A program made the translations under genes and the position numbers. A DNA stretch of 47,793 bases from Bifidobacterium vansinderenii. Lineage in GTDB: Bacteria; Actinomycetota; Actinomycetes; Actinomycetales; Bifidobacteriaceae. The notes under the pieces were generated by a model, which was given only the letters and a program-made list of their open reading frames with translations, was not told where the DNA came from and searched no databases. This document shows positions 9,392-16,939 of the stretch, piece by piece. Location of the stretch: positions 92 to 47,884 of the forward strand of contig NZ_NEWD01000003.1 in assembly GCF_002234915.1 (NCBI RefSeq), given 5' to 3'. Within the stretch, counting starts at the first letter, position 1. Each line of letters opens with the position of its first letter.

Positions 9392-9443
9392 ACGTTCCAG
9401 CTGTAAGACACGCCGTAAGACCTACCAAACGGAAGGTAATTTT

Positions 9444-9479
9444 GGCGGTGCGGGAGACGCCATTGTCGCCCGCACCGCC
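9444..9479 (-). terminator. Terminator-like hairpin after the TIM-fusion gene
   Basis: Perfect 11-base arms GGCGGTGCGGG (9444-9454) and CCCGCACCGCC (9469-9479) with a 14-base loop, starting 8 bases past the stop codon. The tail on the minus strand is AAAATTACC rather than a T-run, so termination efficiency is uncertain. Confidence 0.55.
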
Positions 9480-9486
9480 GAATCGG

Positions 9487-10944
9487 CTACTTCAGGCCCA
9501 GTCGGCCGTCCTTCCATGGACGGTGCAGCTTGCGGTCGATGCCACGCAGACGCCACATACGATTCTGCGTGTCGACGTCGCTGAGCAGATAGCCCGCCAC
9601 GAACGGCTTGCGGAAGCCTTCGAAGTCCGCGCCATGGCCGATCTCGCTGTAGGCGCGCATGCATGCCACGTTCGCGAATTCCTCGGCGAGCAGTTCATGC
9701 CGACGATCGGGATCCAGCGCGTCGTCGCATTCGATGAGCCACTGCCGGATCGAGAACACGCCGCGGATGCGTCGCTCGTCGATCAGTTTCATCATCGATT
9801 CGATCACGCGCAGACGGTTCGACCAGATCATGTCGCGCAGCACGTCGGCGTCGTCGTACCCGACGAACGTGTTGCCCGACGCGTCGGCCGCATCCTCGAG
9901 TTCGATCGCCGCCTGCTCCTCCAGCCACTGGAAGCCCACGGTGCGGTAGGCGGCCAGCGCCAGGGCCGCGCGCCATGCCATGGTGTCGGCGTGGTTCTGC
10001 GCCACCTTGGACGCCACGAACTGGTATGGCTCCTGCAGCGTGGAGTCGGTGAACTCCTCCACCGTGCGCTTGCCCGGACGGTAGATCGTATGGGCGGTGC
10101 GACGCAGACGCACGACGCTCGACTCGGCCACGCGATGGCAGATCTTGGCGAACTTGGTGGGGTCCAGGCTCGCGCCTCCCACCAGGAATCCGTCCACGCC
10201 GTAGCGGCGGATGATCTGCGCGGCGTTGTTCGGGTTCACGGATCCGCCGTAGAGGATGCGAACCTTGGCGGCCACGTCGGCGCCGAACGTGGCGTTGATG
10301 AAGTCGCGGATGTCGGCGAGCGCCGATTCGATCACGGTGGGGTCGGGCGGCGTGCCGGTGCCGATGCTCCACACGGGCTCGTAGGCCACGATCACCTTGC
10401 TCATGTCGGCGGGCGAGAGCAGTCGCACTGCGGAGACGAGCTGATTGAGCGCGTAGTCGATGCCGATGCCGTCGTCTCGTCCGAGCTTGGTTTCGCCGAT
10501 GCACACGATGGGGGTCATACCGCTGTCGAGCACCACGCGCATCTTGCGGTCGATGCGCTCGTCGTCCTCGGGGTGGTAGCGGCGCTGTTCGGAGTGGCCG
10601 AGCAGCACGTAGCGGCAGTCGAGCGCGGCGAGCATCTGGGCGCTGATGTCGCCGGTGTAGGCGCCGGCGTCGAGTTCGCTCACGTTCTGGGCGCCGAAGG
10701 ACAGTTCGCCGTTCAGATCGGTCTTGCGGGCCATGTCGCGGATGGCCAGCAGGCTGGTGAACGAGGGCAGCACGCCGATCTCCACACGGTTGACGACCGT
10801 GCCGGACTCTTCCATGCGTCGGGCCCAGTTCTGGCCGGAGCCGGAGTATTCCAGCAGCCACTGCCCTGCCTGACGGTGGTCGAGGTTCATCTTCCAGTTG
10901 CCGATGACCATCGGCGTGCGCACCGCGCTGTCGTTGTACTTCAT
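9487..10944 (-). CDS. Triose-phosphate isomerase with a 213-residue extra C-terminal domain
   Basis: Residues 1-272 form a complete TIM barrel: GNWKMN (Asn16, Lys18), LGHSEQRRYH (His117), the catalytic Glu189 in AYEPVWSIGTG with loop 6, and LYGGSVNPNNA binding phosphate. This predicts interconversion of dihydroxyacetone phosphate and glyceraldehyde 3-phosphate, or isomerisation of a similar small sugar phosphate. The usual family length is about 250-265, but this protein continues to 485. The tail (from about RTAHTIYRPGKRT) is helical, rich in Arg, Asp and Trp, and resembles nothing I know. The gene begins 6 bases after the histidine phosphatase gene, so the two are an operon. It is probably not the housekeeping tpiA, which is usually near gap/pgk. 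Confidence 0.88.
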   Translation of the reverse strand: MKYNDSAVRTPMVIGNWKMNLDHRQAGQWLLEYSGSGQNWARRMEESGTVVNRVEIGVLPSFTSLLAIRDMARKTDLNGELSFGAQNVSELDAGAYTGDISAQMLAALDCRYVLLGHSEQRRYHPEDDERIDRKMRVVLDSGMTPIVCIGETKLGRDDGIGIDYALNQLVSAVRLLSPADMSKVIVAYEPVWSIGTGTPPDPTVIESALADIRDFINATFGADVAAKVRILYGGSVNPNNAAQIIRRYGVDGFLVGGASLDPTKFAKICHRVAESSVVRLRRTAHTIYRPGKRTVEEFTDSTLQEPYQFVASKVAQNHADTMAWRAALALAAYRTVGFQWLEEQAAIELEDAADASGNTFVGYDDADVLRDMIWSNRLRVIESMMKLIDERRIRGVFSIRQWLIECDDALDPDRRHELLAEEFANVACMRAYSEIGHGADFEGFRKPFVAGYLLSDVDTQNRMWRLRGIDRKLHRPWKDGRLGLK

Positions 10945-10950
10945 AGTCGT

Positions 10951-11607
10951 TTACGCACCCCAGTTTTCGATGACGGACTGGCCCTTGTGGTCGCCGAGCA
11001 CCACGTAGCGGGCGGTGCCGAGTTCGAACTTGCGTCCTTCCACGGGGGGCAGGTCCACCCACGCCATGGTCACCAGTCGCAGGATGTGCGAGTGGGCCAC
11101 GAGCAGCACGTCCTTGCCTTCGTCGGTGATGGCCTTCGCTTCGGCGGCGATCTTCTTCGCGCGGGCGAACGCCTCGTCGAGCGTTTCGCCTTCGGTCAGG
11201 TTCACGGTGACCTGCTCGCCGTCGGGGAGGGTTTCGACGCGCTGGGCGCCGAGCGATTCGGGAACGGCCTGGGGGCCGTCGAACCACAGGTTCCATGCGC
11301 GGCCGAGCGCTTCGCTGATCTGTCCGCGGGTGCGGCCTTCGGCGCGACCGTAGTCCCATTCCATGAGTTCGTCACGGTATTCGGCGTCGAATCCGGCGAG
11401 TTTGGCGGTTTCGCTGGCGCGCCTAAGCGGCGAGCAGTAGACGGCGGCGAAGGGCTCCGGGTGGGCGGCGCGTACGCGTTCTCCGGCTTCGACGGCCTGC
11501 TGACGGCCGGTGTCGGTCAGCGGGACATCGGTACGTCCCGTGTGCTGTCCGGAGACCGCCCAGTAGGTCTGTCCGTGACGAAGAAGATACGCTTTTCCTG
11601 GCTTCAT
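10951..11607 (-). CDS. Histidine phosphatase (phosphoglycerate mutase-like)
   Basis: A 218-residue cytoplasmic member of the histidine phosphatase superfamily. The phospho-accepting histidine is in YLLRHGQT near residue 10; CSPLRRASETA supplies the phosphate-binding arginine, EWDYGRAEGRT the Glu region, and LLVAHSHILR the second catalytic histidine. This branch hydrolyses small sugar or organic phosphates more often than it mutates phosphoglycerate; the substrate cannot be read. Start ATG 11605-11607, preceded by AGGAAAG, sits where conservation begins; upstream frame is ignored. Translation-level coupling to the TIM-fusion gene 6 bases downstream suggests the two act on one sugar-phosphate pathway. 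Confidence 0.85.
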   Translation of the reverse strand: MKPGKAYLLRHGQTYWAVSGQHTGRTDVPLTDTGRQQAVEAGERVRAAHPEPFAAVYCSPLRRASETAKLAGFDAEYRDELMEWDYGRAEGRTRGQISEALGRAWNLWFDGPQAVPESLGAQRVETLPDGEQVTVNLTEGETLDEAFARAKKIAAEAKAITDEGKDVLLVAHSHILRLVTMAWVDLPPVEGRKFELGTARYVVLGDHKGQSVIENWGA

Positions 11608-11767
11608 GATGATGTTGGCTTTCCTGTGTTGTGTGATGTACTGCTGTGTACGACGATGATGGTCGCGCGTCCGTCGGAACGGCATGTCGGACGCGTATGC
11701 GGCCTTGGAATAGGCTCGCCGATGGGACGTCGTTGCCCCTCGGCGCATGATGGATGTGTCGGGGTGG

Positions 11768-11804
11768 CGGTCGAACCGTTCGGTTTTCACCGATGGTTCG
11801 ACCG
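11768..11804 (-). terminator. Strong hairpin downstream of fba
   Basis: CGGTCGAACC (11768-11777) pairs perfectly with GGTTCGACCG (11795-11804), with an inner 5-bp stem capped by a GAAA loop when read on the minus strand. It lies 28 bases after the fba stop. No T-run follows, so it is a terminator-like or RNA-stabilising hairpin. Confidence 0.5.
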
Positions 11805-11832
11805 CGATGCGATTGTCATCCGCGCGTGGCGA

Positions 11833-12873
11833 TCAGGCCACGACCGGATCGAGCACCGACTTGTAGTCCACGGTCGTGGCGTGGCCGGCGCTGCCGAGCA
11901 GCTGCGCGACCTCGACGACTTTGGCGGTCATGGCCTTGCGGCCGGCCGCGTTCCACTTGCGCGGGTCGAAGAACTTCTTGCCTTCGCGATGGGAGCGCTG
12001 CTTGCCGTCGGCGGCGACAAGGAACGCGTCGATGCCATTGGTGAACTCGTACTGGGTGTCGGTGTCGACGTTCATCTTGACCACGCCGTCCTTGACCGCG
12101 GCTCGCACGTCATCCTCGGACGAGCCGGAGCCGCCGTGGAACACGTACATGTTGCGCACGCCGGTCTTTTCGGCGATCTCGGAGAGGAGTTCGGGCTTGA
12201 GGTGCGGGATGACGGCGGTGCCGTGTGCGTTGCCGAATGCCACGGCGAGCAGGTAGTCGTCCTCGTCGAGTCCGGCGTCGGTGAAGGTCTTCTGAATCAC
12301 GGCCACGTCCTCGGGGGTGGAGTAGACGGCCTGATCGGCCACGCCGTCCTCCATGCCGCCCCACTTGCCGCCGGCCTCGACCTCGAGCACGCCGTCGACG
12401 GCCTGGACCATCGGCAGCAGTTCCTTGATGGTGGCGGCGTTGTCGTGGATCTCATCGTGGGATCCGTCGAACATGAACGAGTCGAAGATCTTCTCCTCGC
12501 CGGCATCCTTGAGCTTCTTGAGCTCCACGAGCAGCGGCTTGAGCCAGGTGTCCACGTAGTCGGCGTGGCAGTGGTCGGTGTGCAGCATGATCGGCACGTG
12601 GTGGCTCTTGCGCAGGTCGCGCATCATACGGCCGATGATGATCGAGCCTTCGACCGGATCACCCTTGGGGCTGGCCTGCTTGGCGCCTCCGATGCTCACC
12701 TGCACGAATCCGGCGCTGTTGGCCTGCTCCAGACCCTCCATCGCCGCGATGGCGGTGTCGAGATTGCTGATGTTGATGGCTGGGTAGGCATATCCCCCGT
12801 TGCGCGCCTCGTCGAGCAGGTGCTTGACTTCGGTGGCCGTCATCGTGAAAGTGCTTCCGGTCGTTTCGCTCAT
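11833..12873 (-). CDS. fba: Fructose-bisphosphate aldolase, class II
   Basis: Cleaves fructose 1,6-bisphosphate to glyceraldehyde 3-phosphate and dihydroxyacetone phosphate, or runs in reverse, with a zinc ion. The 346-residue product has the metal-binding HTDHCHADYVDTWLKPLL, SFMFDGSHDEIHDNAATIKE, NAHGTAVIPHLKPELL and the phosphate-binding GGSGSSEDDVRAAVKDGVVK with MNVDTDTQ. Length fits the E. coli-type class IIA enzyme. ATG 12871-12873 has AGAGGACGG just upstream, better than the earlier in-frame ATG at 13008. It is separated from the histidine phosphatase operon by 225 bases. In bifidobacteria sugar breakdown runs through the phosphoketolase shunt, so aldolase is expected to serve mainly gluconeogenic or side fluxes (family knowledge). 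Confidence 0.95.
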   Translation of the reverse strand: MSETTGSTFTMTATEVKHLLDEARNGGYAYPAINISNLDTAIAAMEGLEQANSAGFVQVSIGGAKQASPKGDPVEGSIIIGRMMRDLRKSHHVPIMLHTDHCHADYVDTWLKPLLVELKKLKDAGEEKIFDSFMFDGSHDEIHDNAATIKELLPMVQAVDGVLEVEAGGKWGGMEDGVADQAVYSTPEDVAVIQKTFTDAGLDEDDYLLAVAFGNAHGTAVIPHLKPELLSEIAEKTGVRNMYVFHGGSGSSEDDVRAAVKDGVVKMNVDTDTQYEFTNGIDAFLVAADGKQRSHREGKKFFDPRKWNAAGRKAMTAKVVEVAQLLGSAGHATTVDYKSVLDPVVA

Positions 12874-13265
12874 ATCCGTCCTCTTTTGGAACCGTGTGGG
12901 AAATGCATGTATCGGGGGGATTCCCATGCGTCCCCGACATGACCCATGGTCCCACTTTCGGGGATGGAATTGCAAGCTCATTCGAAGGCAATCGGCGACA
13001 ACGCCCAAAGCTCACATAATCAGCACTCAAGAGCTCACAAATACGTTCATGACGGTCGATTTGAACGAAGCAAACAAACATAAAACAGAACAGAATCGCA
13101 CGACACGCGAACACGAACGCGATTCCATGTGCGTTTCTGTGCGCCGTGAGGCAAAATCGCACAGCAAAAACAAACATTTCTTGCGTCGATACCATACCGA
13201 CTCCGTTTTCTTGACCATGCGTCCGCTTCGCCGCGGCTCCGTTTTCGCAACGGCCACGCCGACGC
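12874..13265 (-). promoter_or_regulatory. Long fba upstream region with repeated A-rich modules
   Basis: Nearly 400 bases without a gene. A possible fba promoter is TTGTGA, 16 bases, TATGTG on the minus strand near 13015-13042, giving a leader of over 100 bases. Further upstream, two copies of ACAAACAT (about 13075 and 13169) and two of AATCGCAC (about 13093 and 13154) occur in opposite order. On the minus strand these read ATGTTTGT and GTGCGATT, reminiscent of T-rich operators of DeoR-type sugar regulators. Assignment to a regulator is inference. Confidence 0.4.
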
Positions 13266-13345
13266 AAAACGGGAGCGGGCGCATCCGTCCATGACGGAAA
13301 GGCGGTACAACACACCTTCCCCAAGAACAGACGCACCCGCTCCCG
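13266..13345 (-). terminator. Rho-independent terminator of the DHA2 efflux gene
   Basis: On the minus strand CGGGAGCGGGTGCGTC pairs with GACGGATGCGCCCGCTCCCG (arms at 13330-13345 and 13270-13289) around a loop of 40 bases, followed by TTTTGCG. It starts about 20 bases after the stop codon. Confidence 0.75.
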
Positions 13346-13365
13346 TGATTCGCGACCGATATCGG

Positions 13366-14883
13366 TCAGGCCTTGGCCGCCTTGCGCACCTTGACGGCCT
13401 TGGACCCGAGGTCCTTGACCTCCACGTCGGGCACCTGCTCGGCGCGGGTCATGGCACTCAGCGACCTGATACGCAGGGACGCGATCAGACCAACGCAGAC
13501 AAGCACCACAGCGAAGGCGAAGCCGAACCGCGAACCGGTGACGAACGCCTGGGCGGAGTCGGCGCCGGCGGCGATGGCGCGAGACTGGCCGGCGCCGAGC
13601 AGCACGGTGGCCACCGCGGTGGCGATGGCGCCCCACACCTGCTGCAGCGTGTTGAGGATGGTGCTGCCGTCGGTGGCGAGCTGCGGAGGCAGGGCCGCCA
13701 GGGCAGTGGACTGCGCCGGGCTCATCGTCAGCGGTACGCCGATCATGAGCACCACGTGTGCGGCGATGATGTAGCCGACGGAGCTCGTGGTACCGGCGAG
13801 CATGAGCAGCGCCAGACCAATCACCGACACGACCAGACCGGAACGGACCAAGATCTTCGGGCCGATCGCGTCGAACAGGCGGCCGGAGAGCAGTGAGACC
13901 ACGGCGTTGATCACGCCGCCGGGCAGCATCACGAGTCCGGCCATGGCCGCGGGCACGCCCATGCCGTTCTGGATCTCCTGCGGCATGAGGTACATGGCGC
14001 ACAGCGTGATGCCGAAGTTCATCATCACCACGATCGCGCCGGTGGTGAACTGCGGGATGGCGAACGCGCGCAGATCGATGACCGGCACGTCCATACGCAG
14101 CTGACGACGGCTGTACAGTGCCACGGCGATCACGCCGACGATCAGGATGGCGATCACCGCGGGCGACATGCCGAACTCGCTGATCAGGCTCACGCCGAGC
14201 ACCAGACCACCGAAGCCGACCACCGAGGTCAGGCAGCTGAACACGTCGATGCGCGGACGGGTGAGCTCATACGGATTGACCATGAACACGAGCGCGCACA
14301 CCAGCGCAACGGCCGCCACCACGGCGAAGAAGTAGAAGATCCAGCGCCAGCTGAACATGCCGATGAAGAATCCGGACAGGGTGGGGCCCACGGCCGGGGC
14401 GAACATGATGATCAGCGTGGTGGTGCCCATGGCAGCTCCGATCTTGTTCTTCGGGAACACCTCAAGCAGCACGGAGAACATCATGGGCAGCACCAGGCCG
14501 GTGGAGATGCCCTGGACCATACGGCCGGCAAGCAGCACGGGGAACGTGGGCGCCAGACCGGAGATCAGCGAACCGATCAGGAACGCGGCCAGCGCCACGA
14601 TCAGCAGGTTTCTGGCGCGGAACCACTTGAGCAGCAGTCCCACGAACGGCAGCACCACGCCGATCACCAGCATGTAGCCGACGACCAGCCACTGCGCGGT
14701 GCCGGCGGTCACGCCGAACGTCTCCATCAGACTGGGCAGCGCGATGTTCATCGCCGTTTCGCTGAGCATGCCCAGGAACGCGCCCAGATACAGTCCAAGC
14801 ATTACCAGCGTGGGGTGCTTCACATCCACGCGGGCCTTCATCGTTTCATCGTGCCGTGTTTCCGGATGCCGTGTTTCGGCCAT
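13366..14883 (-). CDS. DHA2-family (14-TM) drug efflux MFS transporter
   Basis: A 505-residue inner-membrane proton antiporter of the EmrB/QacA type. The N-terminal helix carries GAFLGMLSETAMNIALPSL, followed by TAQWLVVGYMLVIGVVLPFVG (motif A/D1 region of DHA2 pumps) and the antiporter motif C-like segment in helix 5. About 14 hydrophobic segments are visible and the C-terminus ends in a Lys/Ala-rich tail. ATG 14881-14883 is preceded by AAGGTTGAG; the longer open frame to 14985 has no ribosome site. A MarR gene lies 118 bases upstream on the same strand, the common arrangement for a substrate-induced efflux operon. The exported compound is unknown. Confidence 0.88.
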   Translation of the reverse strand: MAETRHPETRHDETMKARVDVKHPTLVMLGLYLGAFLGMLSETAMNIALPSLMETFGVTAGTAQWLVVGYMLVIGVVLPFVGLLLKWFRARNLLIVALAAFLIGSLISGLAPTFPVLLAGRMVQGISTGLVLPMMFSVLLEVFPKNKIGAAMGTTTLIIMFAPAVGPTLSGFFIGMFSWRWIFYFFAVVAAVALVCALVFMVNPYELTRPRIDVFSCLTSVVGFGGLVLGVSLISEFGMSPAVIAILIVGVIAVALYSRRQLRMDVPVIDLRAFAIPQFTTGAIVVMMNFGITLCAMYLMPQEIQNGMGVPAAMAGLVMLPGGVINAVVSLLSGRLFDAIGPKILVRSGLVVSVIGLALLMLAGTTSSVGYIIAAHVVLMIGVPLTMSPAQSTALAALPPQLATDGSTILNTLQQVWGAIATAVATVLLGAGQSRAIAAGADSAQAFVTGSRFGFAFAVVLVCVGLIASLRIRSLSAMTRAEQVPDVEVKDLGSKAVKVRKAAKA

Positions 14884-15000
14884 TCTCGTCTCAACCTTCC
14901 AATGTGCGTACAGTAACCGTTCGGGTCGAATCCGGACACGGCAAAGCGCACGCCCCGACGATGAATGCGTGAATTGCACGGCCATGGCGCCGGAACGCGG

Positions 15001-15489
15001 CTATGCCGCAGTGGATTCCCCCCGACCGCAGGCCTTGTCGACCGCGGTTCTGATTGCGTCGATCGTGACGATCATGGATTCGATGTCGTCCATGCTGACT
15101 TCCGCCATAAGCTCGTGTTCGATGCGCTGCCGTACGCCGACGATGTAGCGGTCGACGTATTCCTCGCCGAGATCGGTGGTACGGATAAGCACCACACGGC
15201 CGTCAGTGGGATCGGACGTCTTTTCGAGCATGCCAAGATCCGTCATCTCGCGAATGATGCGAGTGACGTTGGGCATGCGCATGCCGAGCGCGGCGGCGAT
15301 GTCGGACACCCTGGAGCATCCGTTGTCACCACGCGTGCGACTGAGGGCATCGAGCACACGCAGGTGGATCGGGCGAACGCCCTTGGGCAGTTCGGGGACC
15401 AGCGTCGGCACCGAGGCGGCGGTACGCATGGCTTGCAGAATCCTGTCGAGCAGGTTGATATCCATGACCTCCACCATATCCCGAAGCAT
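15001..15489 (-). CDS. MarR-family transcriptional regulator
   Basis: A 162-residue winged-helix dimeric regulator. Residues 55-110 hold the DNA-binding fold: CSRVSDIAAALGMRMPNVTRIIREMTDLGMLEK... with the wing DPTDGRVVLIRTT, including the MarR signature Asp and Arg. Helices at both ends (INLLDRILQAMR, DDIESMIVTIDAIRTAVDKA) would dimerise. It probably represses itself and the DHA2 pump gene behind it. Starts at 15489, 15477 and 15465 are all in frame; none has an ideally spaced Shine-Dalgarno, and GGAGG lies only two bases before the 15465 ATG, so the start is uncertain. Confidence 0.87.
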   Translation of the reverse strand: MLRDMVEVMDINLLDRILQAMRTAASVPTLVPELPKGVRPIHLRVLDALSRTRGDNGCSRVSDIAAALGMRMPNVTRIIREMTDLGMLEKTSDPTDGRVVLIRTTDLGEEYVDRYIVGVRQRIEHELMAEVSMDDIESMIVTIDAIRTAVDKACGRGESTAA

Positions 15490-15529
15490 GCTGGGATCTC
15501 GTTGTCGAAACGTTGACGTGTGTCACAAT

Positions 15530-15575
15530 CGATATTTATTTATATATGATAATTATCTTCGATATATAGTTTACG
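15530..15575 (-). promoter_or_regulatory. AT-rich promoter/operator region of marR
   Basis: A strikingly A/T-rich island in otherwise G+C-rich DNA. It contains the perfect palindrome GATAATTATC (15548-15557), flanked by ATATAT on one side and CGATATAT on the other. It lies about 60 bases before the marR start, where an autoregulatory MarR site would be expected. Confidence 0.5.
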
Positions 15576-15626
15576 ATACCGCGGGACCATGCGACACGCC
15601 GGGATCATCCATTGAAGACGGGTAAC

Positions 15627-15665
15627 AAAAAACGTCCGGCATTCCAATATCGGGGAATGCCGGAC
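15627..15665 (-). terminator. Rho-independent terminator of the aminotransferase gene
   Basis: Perfect 12-base stem GTCCGGCATTCC/GGAATGCCGGAC (15634-15645 and 15654-15665) with an 8-base loop, followed on the minus strand by GTTTTTTG. It lies 29 bases past the stop codon. Confidence 0.9.
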
Positions 15666-15694
15666 GCATGGGAATCCGAAGGATCGGGCAGCCG

Positions 15695-16912
15695 TCAGCC
15701 GAGAACCATCTGCCTCACGGCGGAGAGAACGGCACGGATACCCGCCTCGAACACCTGCGGTTCGGGCAGCAGCGAGACGGCGAGATACCCGTTGACCGTC
15801 ATGTCGAAGAAGAATCCCGGCTGGGCGGTGGCATGCTGATCGCGGATCAGCGACAGCACCAGTTCGCTCTCGTCTACGGACGAGGGGAAACGCAGCAGCA
15901 CGTTCCACCCGCCTTCGGCCCTGAGCACGCTGACCACACCGAGATCGTCCGTCTCGAGCATGGCGTGCAGAGTCGCCAGATTCGCACGGGTGCGCGCACG
16001 CACACGATTCGTCTGCGAGACCGCATCGCCAAGCAGTTCCGGCACGCGATCGGCGATGATGTCGCTCATGGGCAGGAAGTCGTCGGCGATCACATCAAGC
16101 CGGGCCATGGCCTCGGCCACGTCGGCGTCCGGTCCGGACACCCGGATCCAACCGACCTTGGCGTGCGGAGCGGCGAGCATCTTCGAGAACCCGTCGAGCG
16201 CAAAGGTGAGCACGCCCCGCTCCCCCGCCAGACGCGCATTGCCGTCGAACGGTTCGAGCGCGTAGTCGTAGAACACCTCGTCGGCGATGATCGCCACGTC
16301 ACGCCGCGCGCACAGCTCCACCAGTCGACGCCGTTCGTCCGGCTTCACATAGGACCCGGTGGGGTTGTTCGGATTGATCAGCACCAGTGCGCGAATGTTC
16401 GGGGCCGTGGCATCGGCCTCGGACTCGTCGAGCAGCCCCTCGATCTCGGCGATGTCGATCATCCACGAGCCGTCGTAGATCTGCGAGTATTCGACGGCCT
16501 CCACGTTCTCCAGCCGGGCGATCGATTCGATCAGCGGATAGCCGGGCTTGGGTGCGAGCACCGCGTCGCCGGGGTCGCACAGCAGCTTCATCAGCCACGA
16601 ATACGCCTCGGACGTGGAGCTCAACAGATATAGATGGTCGGGATCCACGCCATCTGCGTCGATCGCGGACGGAGCGTCGGCGTCGCCATCCACACCGCCC
16701 GACGACAGAAACTCGGCGAGCGCCCGCCGAGCGGCAGACTGTCCGCGTGGATTCGCCTCGTACACGCCGGGAACGCCGGCCGGCGCCAGTCCGTGTCGTG
16801 TGGGGTTGGAGTCGTTGAGCTTGGTCAGGGTCACGCCGTCGCGCCGTGCCTGGAGCTCGGCCAGGCTGATGGCGTTGGGGCGTGACACGTCAACACGATG
16901 GGAAAAATGCAT
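15695..16912 (-). CDS. Class I/II PLP-dependent aminotransferase
   Basis: A 405-residue cytoplasmic fold-type I enzyme transferring an amino group between an amino acid and a 2-oxo acid. It shows LNDSNPTRHG at the N-terminus, SSTSEAYSWL, the cofactor-binding NPNNPTG (residues 180-186), DEVFYDY (Asp211, Tyr215), and GFSKMLAAPHAKVGW, where Lys244 forms the Schiff base. The substrate is not evident; the branch looks closest to alanine/aromatic aminotransferases. It starts 27 bases after the glycosyltransferase gene on the same strand, so they share a transcript, though a functional tie is not obvious. No good ribosome site precedes the ATG. Confidence 0.88.
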   Translation of the reverse strand: MHFSHRVDVSRPNAISLAELQARRDGVTLTKLNDSNPTRHGLAPAGVPGVYEANPRGQSAARRALAEFLSSGGVDGDADAPSAIDADGVDPDHLYLLSSTSEAYSWLMKLLCDPGDAVLAPKPGYPLIESIARLENVEAVEYSQIYDGSWMIDIAEIEGLLDESEADATAPNIRALVLINPNNPTGSYVKPDERRRLVELCARRDVAIIADEVFYDYALEPFDGNARLAGERGVLTFALDGFSKMLAAPHAKVGWIRVSGPDADVAEAMARLDVIADDFLPMSDIIADRVPELLGDAVSQTNRVRARTRANLATLHAMLETDDLGVVSVLRAEGGWNVLLRFPSSVDESELVLSLIRDQHATAQPGFFFDMTVNGYLAVSLLPEPQVFEAGIRAVLSAVRQMVLG

Positions 16913-16939
16913 GCCGTTCTCGGTCCGTCTTGCTTCCGG

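Noticed and set aside
7951..9411. N-terminal extension of polyphosphate glucokinase to 739 residues
   Set aside because: The extra 487 codons are an Arg/His-rich shadow of the MFS gene; ppgK has its own ribosome site at 7950.
9442..12942. Open frame of 1166 codons on the plus strand across the TIM, phosphatase and aldolase genes
   Set aside because: It is antisense to three clear enzyme genes; its His/Gly/Val/Ala-rich translation and lack of a ribosome site are typical of high-G+C shadow frames.
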